Shown here: piece by piece, positions 50,391 through 61,965 of the stretch
Layout: every line of letters starts with the position of its first letter
Position numbering within the stretch: the stretch's first letter is position 1
From: Pelagibacteraceae bacterium AG-470-E16
GTDB taxonomy: Bacteria > Pseudomonadota > Alphaproteobacteria > Pelagibacterales > Pelagibacteraceae
DNA: 64,000 nt
Assembly (NCBI GenBank): GCA_003209195.1
Contig: QCSF01000001.1
Span: 62,001 to 126,000, forward strand
Reading direction: 5' to 3'
Program-made: the position numbers and the translations under genes
Notes under the pieces: generated by a model
Seen by the model: the letters and a program-made list of their open reading frames with translations, nothing else
The model's database searches: none
Told to the model about the DNA's origin: nothing

Positions 50391-51785
50391 ATGAATAACA
50401 AAAAAACTAAAACAAATTTCGTATGGGGTTCAAGAATGGACTCAAGCCCCTCAGCCCTAGTGACTAAAGTCAATTCATCCATAAAAATTGATTATGAGCT
50501 GTATAAGCAAGATATAATGTGCTCAATTGTACACAGCAAAATGCTAGCAAAGCAAAATATCATTAAAGTTGATGTATCTAATAAAATTATTAAAGGTTTA
50601 AGACAAATACAAAAGGAAATACAAAAAAATAAATTTAAATTTTCTGAGATTAACGAAGATATACATCAAAATATTGAAAAAAGACTTTTTGAAATTATAG
50701 GATATGAAGCTGGTTTTTTACATATAGCAAGATCAAGAAATGATCAAGTCACCACAGATTTTAAATTATGGGTAATTGATGCTTCTAAAAATTTAATTGT
50801 AGAAATTAAAAACCTTATTAAATCCATTTTAAAATTAGCGGAAAAAAATAAAAATGTAATTATGCCTGGATTTACACATTTAAAAAATGCTCAACCTGTT
50901 TTATTTTCACATCATTTACTAGCATATATAGAAATGTTTAAAAGAGATTATTATAAATTTATAAATGTAATTGATAATTCTTCCGAAAATCCACTTGGGT
51001 CAGCGGCGCTAGCGGGTACTAGTTTTAATATTGATAGAAATTTTACATCCAAATATTTAGGTTTCAAAAAAGCTACAAGTAATTCAATTGATGCTGTATC
51101 GGATAGAGATTATGCTTTGGAATTTTTATTTGTATCAAGCTTATGTTCAATGCATTTGTCAAGATTAGCCGAAGAAATTATTATTTGGAACTCTGATATT
51201 GTAAATATGATAAAAATAAATGATAACATGCTTACTGGGTCTTCTATAATGCCACAAAAAAAAAATCCTGACAGTGCAGAACTATTAAGAGGTAAAACTG
51301 GTTCAATTTTTGGAAATCTTAATACTCTTTTAGTCACTATGAAAGGTTTGCCATTATCTTATTTTAAAGACATGCAAGAAGATAAAAAACCAGTTTTTGA
51401 ATCTTATCATACTTTAATTTTAAATTTAAAAATCGCTAAAGAGTTAATTGAAAACATTTCACCAAATAAAAAAATAATGGAAGAATTAGCTAATGATGGA
51501 TATACCACTGCTACAGATTTTGCAGACTATCTTGTTAAAAAAGGTTTAAGTTTTAGAGATGCACATGTTAAATCAGCAAAATTAGTTAATATTGCTGAAA
51601 AGAAAAATATTTCACTTGATAAATTAAATTTTAGTGAAATAAAAAAAATTCACCCTTTAGCAAAAGAGGACGCATTAAATATACTTAAAATTAAAAATTC
51701 AGTTGCTTCAAAAAAATCTTATGGTGGAACTTCATATAAAAATGTAGTTAAAATGTTAAAAAAGCTAAAAAAGGAATTTAAATGA
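50391..51785 (+). CDS. argH: Argininosuccinate lyase
   Basis: HIARSRNDQVTTDFKLW, GSSIMPQKKNPDSAELLRGKTGSIFGNL. Confidence 0.97.
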   Translation: MNNKKTKTNFVWGSRMDSSPSALVTKVNSSIKIDYELYKQDIMCSIVHSKMLAKQNIIKVDVSNKIIKGLRQIQKEIQKNKFKFSEINEDIHQNIEKRLFEIIGYEAGFLHIARSRNDQVTTDFKLWVIDASKNLIVEIKNLIKSILKLAEKNKNVIMPGFTHLKNAQPVLFSHHLLAYIEMFKRDYYKFINVIDNSSENPLGSAALAGTSFNIDRNFTSKYLGFKKATSNSIDAVSDRDYALEFLFVSSLCSMHLSRLAEEIIIWNSDIVNMIKINDNMLTGSSIMPQKKNPDSAELLRGKTGSIFGNLNTLLVTMKGLPLSYFKDMQEDKKPVFESYHTLILNLKIAKELIENISPNKKIMEELANDGYTTATDFADYLVKKGLSFRDAHVKSAKLVNIAEKKNISLDKLNFSEIKKIHPLAKEDALNILKIKNSVASKKSYGGTSYKNVVKMLKKLKKEFK

Positions 51786-51895
51786 AAAAAACTATATTTT
51801 TAATTATAATAACAATTTTATTCTTTGCCAGTTGTGGAAAAAAAGGGCCACCAGTGTATGAAGAAAAATCAAATATTATTATTCAACAATCCTAA
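51782..51895 (+). CDS. lptM: LptM/YifL-like small lipoprotein
   Basis: Manual translation MKKTIFLIIITILFFASCGKKGPPVYEEKSNIIIQQS*; lipobox FASC and CGKKGPP signature between argH and lysA. Confidence 0.85.
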   Translation: MKKTIFLIIITILFFASCGKKGPPVYEEKSNIIIQQS

Positions 51896-51904
51896 ATTAT
51901 TCAA

Positions 51905-53137
51905 ATGGATACCTTAAATATTAGAAACAAAAATCTTTATTTAAATGATGTTAAACTTGAAAAAATTTTAAAAGGTAAACAAACACCAATATACATTTAT
52001 TCAGTAGATCAAATCAAAAAAAATATTAAAGAGATACAAACATCATTTAAAAAAGCCCAACCTTTGATTTGTTTTGCCATTAAAGCGAACTCTAATATCA
52101 ATATATTAAAGGTGTTAAAAAAAAAGAATATTGGCGCTGATGTAGTTTCAATGGGAGAATTAAAATTAGCATTAAAGGCTGGCATAAAACCAAATAAAAT
52201 TGTTTTTTCAGGTGTAGGTAAAACTGAACAAGAAATTAAGTTTGCTATTCAAAAAGAAATTTTATCAATTAATGCAGAGTCAAGTAACGAGATAGAATTA
52301 ATAAATAAAATTTCTGGAAAATTAAAAAAACAAACAAATATCGGTATAAGATTAAATCCTAATATTGTTGCCAAAACCAATAAAAAAATAACAACTGGTA
52401 ATAAAACGAATAAATTTGGAGTTACTATAGAAAATTTTTATAATATAATTACAAACAAAGAAAAATTCGAAAATTTAAACATACATTTACTAAGCGTACA
52501 TATAGGTAGTCAAATAAAAGATATTTTAGCTTATAAAAAAGTTATAAAACTAATTGACAATATTTTAATTAAATTGAAAGAAAAAAAACATAGTATTAGT
52601 TATATAGATCTCGGTGGCGGTATGAGTATTCCATATTTTAAGAAAGACAGTAAGTTTAATTTTAAAAAATTTGGCATTGAAGTTGACAAATTTTTTAAAA
52701 AACACCAAAAAAAAATTATTTTTGAAATTGGAAGGTATCTTACCGGCAATTGTGGTATTATTATATCGAAAATTATATATATCAAAAAAATTAATGATAG
52801 GTTTTTTGTAATTTTAGATGCTGGCATGAATGACATGGCCAGGTCTGCTATATACGAGTCATTTCATGAAATAATACCATTAAAAAAAAATAGAAAAAAA
52901 TTTGTTAAAAAAATTGAGTTTGTTGGCCCTATTTGTGAAAGCAGTGATACTTTTGGAATATATAACAATTACTTTTTACTCAATGAAGGTGAGTATGTTT
53001 GTATAACAAACTGCGGTGCTTATGGACGGACATTAAGTTCAAACTATAATATGAGACCTTTGATAGAAGAGATAATTATTGATAAAAACAAGTATAGAAC
53101 TGTCAGGCAAAGGCAAAAAATTGAAGATTTAATTTAA
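51905..53137 (+). CDS. lysA: Diaminopimelate decarboxylase
   Basis: CFAIKANSNINILKVLKKKNIGADVVSMGEL, FSGVGKT, HIGSQI, GPICESSDTFG. Confidence 0.95.
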   Translation: MDTLNIRNKNLYLNDVKLEKILKGKQTPIYIYSVDQIKKNIKEIQTSFKKAQPLICFAIKANSNINILKVLKKKNIGADVVSMGELKLALKAGIKPNKIVFSGVGKTEQEIKFAIQKEILSINAESSNEIELINKISGKLKKQTNIGIRLNPNIVAKTNKKITTGNKTNKFGVTIENFYNIITNKEKFENLNIHLLSVHIGSQIKDILAYKKVIKLIDNILIKLKEKKHSISYIDLGGGMSIPYFKKDSKFNFKKFGIEVDKFFKKHQKKIIFEIGRYLTGNCGIIISKIIYIKKINDRFFVILDAGMNDMARSAIYESFHEIIPLKKNRKKFVKKIEFVGPICESSDTFGIYNNYFLLNEGEYVCITNCGAYGRTLSSNYNMRPLIEEIIIDKNKYRTVRQRQKIEDLI

Positions 53138-53138
53138 A

Positions 53139-53825
53139 GTGATTTTTGTAAAGTCATTAGTCTATAATATTTTAATATATCTTGGAATAATTATATGTTG
53201 TTTGATTGGTATACCTCTACTAATTTTACCTTCATTTTTTTTAAGACGGCTAAGTGCTTTACTGGGATGGTATTTTATATTCATAACTAAAAATGTTTTA
53301 AATACAACCGTAAATATTTCTGGTTTAGAAAATCTAAATAAAGCTGATAAATTTTTTATAGCCTCTGCTCATCAATCTATGTTCGAAACATTTGTTTATA
53401 ATTACATAGTGCCTAATGGATTTTTCATTTTAAAAAAAGAGCTTATGAGTATACCAATTTTTAATTTATTTCTAAAAAAACTAAACTGTGTTCCAATTAA
53501 TCGTGGTAAAATAACAAAAAAAAATCTAAATTTTTCAGATCATATATTTAAAAATATATCTGAAGGAAAAATCTTAATTATTTTTCCACAAGGTACTCGT
53601 GTTCCTTGTAATGAGAAATATCCATTAAAAAAAGGCGTTACCAGAATTTATAAAAATTTGAAAATTGGATGTTTGCCTGTGAAACTTAATACAGGTAATT
53701 TCTGGCCAAAAAACAGTTTTATCAAATATCCTGGGGAAATAAATTTTGTATTTAGAGAATTTATTGAACCAAATTTGTCTAAAGAGAAATTTTTAGAAAA
53801 ACTAGAAAATTCAATATATAATTAA
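53139..53825 (+). CDS. 1-acyl-sn-glycerol-3-phosphate acyltransferase
   Basis: IASAHQSMFETFVYN, FPQGTRVPC (NHX4D-like and EGTR-like motifs). Confidence 0.9.
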   Translation: MIFVKSLVYNILIYLGIIICCLIGIPLLILPSFFLRRLSALLGWYFIFITKNVLNTTVNISGLENLNKADKFFIASAHQSMFETFVYNYIVPNGFFILKKELMSIPIFNLFLKKLNCVPINRGKITKKNLNFSDHIFKNISEGKILIIFPQGTRVPCNEKYPLKKGVTRIYKNLKIGCLPVKLNTGNFWPKNSFIKYPGEINFVFREFIEPNLSKEKFLEKLENSIYN

Positions 53826-54697
53826 AATTTATCTAATCCAGCCTCTATAATTTTTTCTCTTATTTCTTTAGTTTTTTTAAATTTTTCAAATAAAAACTTT
53901 CCGTTATCACTTTTTATCGCATCTAATGTTTCTTTTATATCTCTATTAAATTTTTCTATTAAAGCAATTATTTCTTCTTTATTACTTAACATAATATCTC
54001 GCCACATGGTTGGGTCAGATGATGCGATTCTTGTAAAATCTCTAAACCCACTAGCACTAAATTTAATAACTTCGGACTTTATATTTTCTTCTAATCCACT
54101 TGCTGTTCCTACAATATTATATGCTATTAAATGTGGTATATGACTTGTTATAGCCATAATCGAGTCATGGTCTTTTGATTTCATTGTGACAGTTTTTGAA
54201 CCAAATGATGCCCAAACAGAATTAACAAAATTAATATTTTCGTCATCACATAATTTGCAATATGTAGAGATAAACCATCTATCTTTAAATAGATCTTTGA
54301 ATCCATTTTCCGGTCCACTTTTCTCAGTTCCAGCAATCGGATGTCCTGGTACAAATACTTTATTTACTAAAATTTTTTCTGCTAAATCTATAACTTTACA
54401 TTTCGATGATCCAACGTCAGTAATTATACTATTTGACAATATTAAAGTATTAAGTTTTTTAAATATATTTTCATATGCACTTATAGGTGTGCAAATAAAA
54501 ACTAAATCTGAACCCTCAATTTTACTATCTACTTTTTCGCTAAAACTATTTCCCAGTTTATTTAATTTGCCTTTTTCAAGGTTCGAAATTGATTTATCAA
54601 TAATATTTATTTCAATGTTTGATTCAAGGGCTCTATAAGCTCTTGCAATAGAAGAACCTATCAAACCAATGCCTATTATGGATATCTTTTTTGTCAA
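53822..54697 (-). CDS. Prephenate/arogenate dehydrogenase
   Basis: ISIIGIGLIGSSIARAYR, VFICTPISAY, VFVPGHPIAGTEKSGPENG. Confidence 0.94.
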   Translation of the reverse strand: MTKKISIIGIGLIGSSIARAYRALESNIEINIIDKSISNLEKGKLNKLGNSFSEKVDSKIEGSDLVFICTPISAYENIFKKLNTLILSNSIITDVGSSKCKVIDLAEKILVNKVFVPGHPIAGTEKSGPENGFKDLFKDRWFISTYCKLCDDENINFVNSVWASFGSKTVTMKSKDHDSIMAITSHIPHLIAYNIVGTASGLEENIKSEVIKFSASGFRDFTRIASSDPTMWRDIMLSNKEEIIALIEKFNRDIKETLDAIKSDNGKFLFEKFKKTKEIREKIIEAGLDKF

Positions 54698-55767
54698 AAA
54701 AATTCCTCCAAGACATCTAAGAATTTTTTATTTTCTTCCTCATTTCCTATTGTTAATCTAAGTGAGTTTTTAATATTATATGAGTGCATATTTCTCAATA
54801 ATATTTTTCTTTCCATAAATATTTTAAATGCTTCTTCAGAATTATACTTAGCAAAATCAAAATTTAATAAAAAAAAATTAGCTACTGGTTTATTAGTAAA
54901 AATATTTTTTTCTTTTATTTTTTTAAATAAAATTTCTTTCCATTTTTCGTTATGCTCAATATTTCTTTTTATCCAAAAGTCATCTTCTAAAGCTGCACAA
55001 CCTGCTTTTTCTGCAATACCAGAAATATTGAAAGGCGGTCTAAATAAATTTATAACTTCTATTATTTCCTTGGGACCAAATCCCCATCCAATTCTTAGAT
55101 TTGCTAATCCAAATATTTTTGAAAAAGTACGGCAAATAATTGTGTTATTGGTGTTGGGAAAAATTTCTAATCCACTTTTATAATCATTGTTTGTAACATA
55201 TTCAGAATATGCGTCATCGACCATTAGTAAAATATGTTCTGGTAAATTATTTCTTAATCTTATTAATTGTTCTGAATCTATATACGTTCCTGTAGGATTG
55301 TTTGGATTAGCTATAAATACAATTTTTGTTTTAGTAGAAACTAATTTTATAGTCTCATCAACCGAGAATTTATCATCTACATTTTTAGAAAATTTTACAA
55401 CAGCCCCATTCAGCTGTGAATAAATTCTGTACATTAGAAAAGATTGTTCGGCAACTATTACTTCATCATTTTTTGACAAAAAACTTTGACATGCTAAGCT
55501 AATAATTTCATCCGATCCTGCGCCAATAATAATTTGATCAATGTTGAGATTGAACTTTTTTGAAATTACTTTTTTTAATGTTTCATTACTACCGTCAGGA
55601 TACTTTTTTAAGTCAACATTTGACTTAAAAATATCCAATACCTTAGGAGATGGGCCCAGAGCAGATTCATTAGCGGATAATTTTATAGGATCTTTTACTT
55701 TTCGGATTTTAGACAATCCTGCAGTATATAAATCAATATTTGGTAATTTAGGCTTTGGTGCACTCAT
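54694..55767 (-). CDS. hisC: Histidinol-phosphate aminotransferase
   Basis: KLSANESALGPSPKVLD, IFIANPNNPTGTY, FSKIFGLANLRIGWGFGP. Confidence 0.94.
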   Translation of the reverse strand: MSAPKPKLPNIDLYTAGLSKIRKVKDPIKLSANESALGPSPKVLDIFKSNVDLKKYPDGSNETLKKVISKKFNLNIDQIIIGAGSDEIISLACQSFLSKNDEVIVAEQSFLMYRIYSQLNGAVVKFSKNVDDKFSVDETIKLVSTKTKIVFIANPNNPTGTYIDSEQLIRLRNNLPEHILLMVDDAYSEYVTNNDYKSGLEIFPNTNNTIICRTFSKIFGLANLRIGWGFGPKEIIEVINLFRPPFNISGIAEKAGCAALEDDFWIKRNIEHNEKWKEILFKKIKEKNIFTNKPVANFFLLNFDFAKYNSEEAFKIFMERKILLRNMHSYNIKNSLRLTIGNEEENKKFLDVLEEFF

Positions 55768-55852
55768 TTTGGGAATTCATACAATACTTCTTAAATACAA
55801 TCAAAAAAAGTTCATAGTTTGACAAAGAAATGCGCTTTTAGTACAAAATCAC

Positions 55853-55896
55853 ACCGCCGATTTGCCGAATTGCGGGCGATAACAGCTAAAGAGGAA
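55853..55896 (+). promoter_or_regulatory. SAM-II (SAM-alpha)-like riboswitch in metX leader
   Basis: CGCC-GATTTGCCGAATTGC-GGGCG-ATAACAGCTAAAGAGG resembles the SAM-II consensus (P1 stem, GATTT..CCG..TTGC loop, downstream GCTAAA..GG pseudoknot strand overlapping SD); directly upstream of metX. Confidence 0.8.
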
Positions 55897-55917
55897 ATCG
55901 CATAGCGATTTGAAGAT

Positions 55918-57057
55918 ATGAATATAGATTATAGTAAAGTAAACAAAATTACGATCAATAAATCTCTTAAATTGGATTGTGGTAGCGTTCTTGAGAAATT
56001 TGATGTTGCTTATGAAACATATGGACAATTAGATGACTCTAAATCTAATGCAATTTTAGTTTTTCACGCTTTGTCCGGAGATCAATTTGTAACCGGCACA
56101 AATAAAGTTACTGGGAAAAATGGATGGTGGAATAGTGTTGTTGGTCCAAATTTATCGATTGATACAAATAAATATTATGTTATCTGCGCAAATGTACTTG
56201 GTGGATGTATGGGTAGTACTGGACCTAAAGAAATAAATCCTAAAACTAATGAACCTTATGGCTTAACATTTCCCGTCATCACTATCAGAGATATGGTTAG
56301 TGCTCAGGTTCACCTTTTAGATTTTTTGGGTATTAAAAAAACACTTTCTGTACTTGGTGGATCTATGGGTGGCATGCAGGCTCTACAATTTTGTTCACTT
56401 TTTCCTAATCGAACTTTCTCTGCTGTTCCAATAGCATGTGCAGCAAGTCATTCTGCTCAAAATATAGCTTTTAATGAACTGGCAAGACAAGCCATCATGG
56501 CTGATCCTAACTGGGACTCGGGAAATTATTTTTTGAATGGAAAGACACCGAGAAACGGTCTTGCTGTAGCTAGGATGGCTGGTCACATAAGTTATTTATC
56601 TGAACAGGGTTTACAAAATAAATTTGGGAGGAGATTACAAGAAGGAGAAGGTCTTAATTTTTCTTTTGATGCTGATTTTCAAGTTGAAAGTTATTTAAAG
56701 TACCAAGGTTATGCATTTGTCGATCGTTTTGATGCTAACTCATACTTATACATTACAAGAGCGATGGACTATTTTGATTTATATAAACTAAATAATGGTG
56801 ATTTGTCAAAGGCATTCAAAGATACAAAAGTAAAATTTTGTATTATTTCTTTTTCAACCGATTGGCTGTACCCTACAGAAGAAAGTAAGAAAATAGTTAT
56901 TGCTCTTAACTCAATTGGTGCACAGGTAAGTTTTGTCAATATCATTACAAATAATGGTCATGATTCATTTCTTGTTGAGGAACCAGAGTTTTTTCAGACC
57001 CTAAAAGGTTTTTTAGATTCAACCTATGAGGATTTTAAAAATGAAAATTCAAGATGA
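55918..57057 (+). CDS. metX: Homoserine O-acetyltransferase
   Basis: NAILVFHALSGDQFVTGTN, VLGGCMGSTGP, VLGGSMGGMQALQ, NGHDSFL. Confidence 0.96.
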   Translation: MNIDYSKVNKITINKSLKLDCGSVLEKFDVAYETYGQLDDSKSNAILVFHALSGDQFVTGTNKVTGKNGWWNSVVGPNLSIDTNKYYVICANVLGGCMGSTGPKEINPKTNEPYGLTFPVITIRDMVSAQVHLLDFLGIKKTLSVLGGSMGGMQALQFCSLFPNRTFSAVPIACAASHSAQNIAFNELARQAIMADPNWDSGNYFLNGKTPRNGLAVARMAGHISYLSEQGLQNKFGRRLQEGEGLNFSFDADFQVESYLKYQGYAFVDRFDANSYLYITRAMDYFDLYKLNNGDLSKAFKDTKVKFCIISFSTDWLYPTEESKKIVIALNSIGAQVSFVNIITNNGHDSFLVEEPEFFQTLKGFLDSTYEDFKNENSR

Positions 57058-57637
57058 TGTATTAGCTGGTTTAATTGATATAAATTCAAGAATACTTGAC
57101 GTTGGTTGTGGTGACGGAAATTTATTGCTTTACCTAAAAAAAAGTAAAAGGATAGATGGTCGTGGACTAGAAATAAATCAGAAGTATGTGCAAGAATGTT
57201 TAGGAAAAGGTTTGGCTGTAATTGAAGGAGATGCAGAAAAAGATCTGATTAACTATCCTAACAGATCTTTTGATGTAGCAATCCTCAATCAAGCTATTCA
57301 ACAATTTTACGAACCTCGAAAAGTGTTAAACGAACTACTAAGGATAGCTCAAAAAGCAATTATAACCATACCTAACTTTGGATATTGGAAAGTACGTCTA
57401 AATTTACTCTTCAAAGGCACAATGCCAGTAACAAAGACTTTGCCACATTCTTGGTATAACACACCTAATTTACATATGAGTTCAATCAAAGATTTTTATC
57501 ATTTATGTAACCTAGATAACATTAAAGTTATTAAATCAATTTCAATTTCATCAAATAAAATGAGTGATATTACATCAAATAATTTAGAAATTAAAAATCT
57601 TGTTTCTGAATTAGGTGTTTTTGTTTTAAGTAAGTAA
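57041..57637 (+). CDS. metW: Methionine biosynthesis protein MetW
   Basis: RILDVGCGDGNLLLYLKKSK; FDVAILNQAIQQFYEPRKVL; overlaps metX by 17 nt. Confidence 0.94.
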   Translation: MKIQDDVLAGLIDINSRILDVGCGDGNLLLYLKKSKRIDGRGLEINQKYVQECLGKGLAVIEGDAEKDLINYPNRSFDVAILNQAIQQFYEPRKVLNELLRIAQKAIITIPNFGYWKVRLNLLFKGTMPVTKTLPHSWYNTPNLHMSSIKDFYHLCNLDNIKVIKSISISSNKMSDITSNNLEIKNLVSELGVFVLSK

Positions 57638-57638
57638 A

Positions 57639-58352
57639 TTAATTTTTTTTGATTACGCCTGTTACTGAATATTTTTTTAATTCTATTTGACTAGTTATTT
57701 TTTGATATATTTTTTTCTTAGCAATACATAAATAAACACCATTAAAATATTTAAAAAAAAAGGATCCAAATTTATCTATTAAATCTTTATATTTTTTTAT
57801 AAAAAATAAATCTTTATTAGGAAAATATACTAAACGTTCGATTAATTGTACCTCAAAAAAACTGTTATTTAATAAATCAATAATCTGTCTGTTTGAAAAA
57901 CCATTTCCTGATGAAAATGGACTTTTATCAGATAAATACCAAGATGATTTTTTATTTGGAAGAATTAGATATATTTTACCTTCTGGTGCTAGTGTTCTCC
58001 AAATTTCTCTTAAACATAACTTTATATTACAAGCGTTTTCAAGATAATGAATCTGAAAAATATGATCAAAATACGAATCTTGGAATGGAATTCTATCTTC
58101 ATCAATAAGTAATTTATTAATTTTAAAATTATTCTCACCTGAAATACCCATCTTTTTAGAATAACAAAATGATAATGAGCAATTATATTTTTTTAGAAAA
58201 TTTAAATAAGGTAAAGAGTAACCAAAACACCCTAAATTTTGATTATTATATAAATGGCAATAATTTTTTAATTTCAACTCAATATGATATGTTAATAAAT
58301 TTCCAATAGAACTATTATAAAAATTCTGATAGTTTAAAAAATCCAAATACAT
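57639..58352 (-). CDS. Class I SAM-dependent methyltransferase
   Basis: GCFGYSLPYLNFL; IPFQDSYFDHIFQIHYLENACNIKLCLREIWRTLAPEGKIYLILPNK; start MYLDFLNYQNFYNSSIG. Confidence 0.85.
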   Translation of the reverse strand: MYLDFLNYQNFYNSSIGNLLTYHIELKLKNYCHLYNNQNLGCFGYSLPYLNFLKKYNCSLSFCYSKKMGISGENNFKINKLLIDEDRIPFQDSYFDHIFQIHYLENACNIKLCLREIWRTLAPEGKIYLILPNKKSSWYLSDKSPFSSGNGFSNRQIIDLLNNSFFEVQLIERLVYFPNKDLFFIKKYKDLIDKFGSFFFKYFNGVYLCIAKKKIYQKITSQIELKKYSVTGVIKKN

Positions 58353-58353
58353 T

Positions 58354-59124
58354 ATGAGCTTATTAAATGTTAAATTAATTAAATGCCTTTCAGACAATTA
58401 TTCATACATTATTTTTAATCCTATTACAAAAAAGGCAATAATTGTGGATCCTGCAGAAGCACAACCATTGATGGATGCAATTTTTAAATTAAATTTAGAT
58501 CTGGAATATATATTAATTACACATCATCATAATGATCATGTTGGAGGAAATATAGAACTAAAAAATAAATTTAATTGCAAAATTGTAGGATTTGCCGATG
58601 ATTCTAATAGAATACCTGGTATAGACATAAGGCTTCAAGATAAAGAAATATTTAATTTTGAAAAAGAAAATATTCAATTAAATTTCGCTCCTGGTCATAC
58701 AAGTGGACATATTTTTTATTATTTTAAGAAAAATAAATACGCATTTGTAGGTGATGTAGTTTTCACATTAGGATGTGGCCGTATCTTTGAAGGAACCACT
58801 AATGAGATGTATAAATCTATTATGAAAATTAAGTCACTGCCCGATGACGTAGAAATTTTTTGCGGTCATGAATATACAGCAAATAATTTAAAATTTTGTC
58901 TAGAATATGATAAAAGCAATGATCGCCTAATGAAGAGGGCTAAACAAATTGAAGCCTTACTTAATAAAAACTTACCAACCGTTCCAACAACCGTTTTAAA
59001 TGAGAAACAAACTAATATTTTTTTTAGATGTAATGATAAAACTATTTCCCACAAACTTGATTTAGTAGGACAATCACCAGAAAAAGTATTTGAGAAATTA
59101 AGGCAATTAAAGGATAATTTCTAA
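58354..59124 (+). CDS. gloB: Hydroxyacylglutathione hydrolase (glyoxalase II)
   Basis: SDNYSYIIF, ILITHHHNDHVGGN, APGHTSGHI, FCGHEYTANNLKF. Confidence 0.96.
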   Translation: MSLLNVKLIKCLSDNYSYIIFNPITKKAIIVDPAEAQPLMDAIFKLNLDLEYILITHHHNDHVGGNIELKNKFNCKIVGFADDSNRIPGIDIRLQDKEIFNFEKENIQLNFAPGHTSGHIFYYFKKNKYAFVGDVVFTLGCGRIFEGTTNEMYKSIMKIKSLPDDVEIFCGHEYTANNLKFCLEYDKSNDRLMKRAKQIEALLNKNLPTVPTTVLNEKQTNIFFRCNDKTISHKLDLVGQSPEKVFEKLRQLKDNF

Positions 59125-59144
59125 CTTAATATTTACTCTCTTTC

Positions 59145-59172
59145 TTGACATAGTTAGATCGCTAGTTATATT
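59145..59172 (+). promoter_or_regulatory. Putative sigma70-type promoter for rplU
   Basis: TTGACA (59145-59150), 16-nt spacer, TATATT (59167-59172). Confidence 0.55.
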
Positions 59173-59188
59173 GCGCGAGAATAAAATT

Positions 59189-59578
59189 ATGACTTTCGCA
59201 GTAATCAACACAGGTGGTAAGCAATACAAAGTAAGCACTAATGATAAATTGAGAATCGAGAAACTTTCTGATCAAGTAGGTAAAGCTGTAGAGTTTAATC
59301 AAGTACTTTTGATTAATGACAACCAAAATATGGAGTTAGGATCTCCTTTAATAGATGGAGCTAAAGTAGAAGCAAAAATTGTCAAACAAACAAAAAATAA
59401 GACAATTTTAATTTTTAAAAAAAGAAGAAGGCATAATTCAAGAAGAAAAAATGGTCATAGACAAAAAGTAAGCGTTGTTCAAATAACTAAGATTTTTGGT
59501 AAAGGTGGAAAACTTTTGTCTGAGGTGAACAAAACAGAGAATAAAAAGGTAAAAACTACTATTAAAAAGAAAACGTAG
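59189..59578 (+). CDS. rplU: 50S ribosomal protein L21
   Basis: MTFAVINTGGKQYKVSTNDKLRIEKL; FKKRRRHNSRRKNGHRQ. Confidence 0.97.
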   Translation: MTFAVINTGGKQYKVSTNDKLRIEKLSDQVGKAVEFNQVLLINDNQNMELGSPLIDGAKVEAKIVKQTKNKTILIFKKRRRHNSRRKNGHRQKVSVVQITKIFGKGGKLLSEVNKTENKKVKTTIKKKT

Positions 59579-59592
59579 TGATATAATTAAGT

Positions 59593-59847
59593 ATGGCAAC
59601 TAAGAAAGCTGGTGGATCGTCAAAAAATGGAAGAGATAGCGAAGGCCGTAGATTAGGTGTAAAAAAATTTGGTGGTCAAAAGGTAATTCCTGGCAATATT
59701 ATATGCAGACAGAGAGGCACAAAAATGTACCCTGGTCAAAACGTGGGTATGGGAAGAGACCATACTATCTTTTCTAAAATCGAAGGTAAAGTTAAGTTTC
59801 AAAAGAAAAAGTTTGGTAAAACTTTCATATCTGTAGTTCCTCACTAA
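59593..59847 (+). CDS. rpmA: 50S ribosomal protein L27
   Basis: [44 protein letters not shown]. Confidence 0.98.
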   Translation: MATKKAGGSSKNGRDSEGRRLGVKKFGGQKVIPGNIICRQRGTKMYPGQNVGMGRDHTIFSKIEGKVKFQKKKFGKTFISVVPH

Positions 59848-59887
59848 TTTTAATTAAAACTTAGTCTTAAACTAATCTATAATTTAA

Positions 59888-61961
<2,074 letters not shown>

Positions 61962-61965
<4 letters not shown>

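Noticed and set aside
54186-54638. 150-aa plus-strand ORF
   Set aside because: Antisense shadow of the prephenate dehydrogenase gene, no RBS or family signature.
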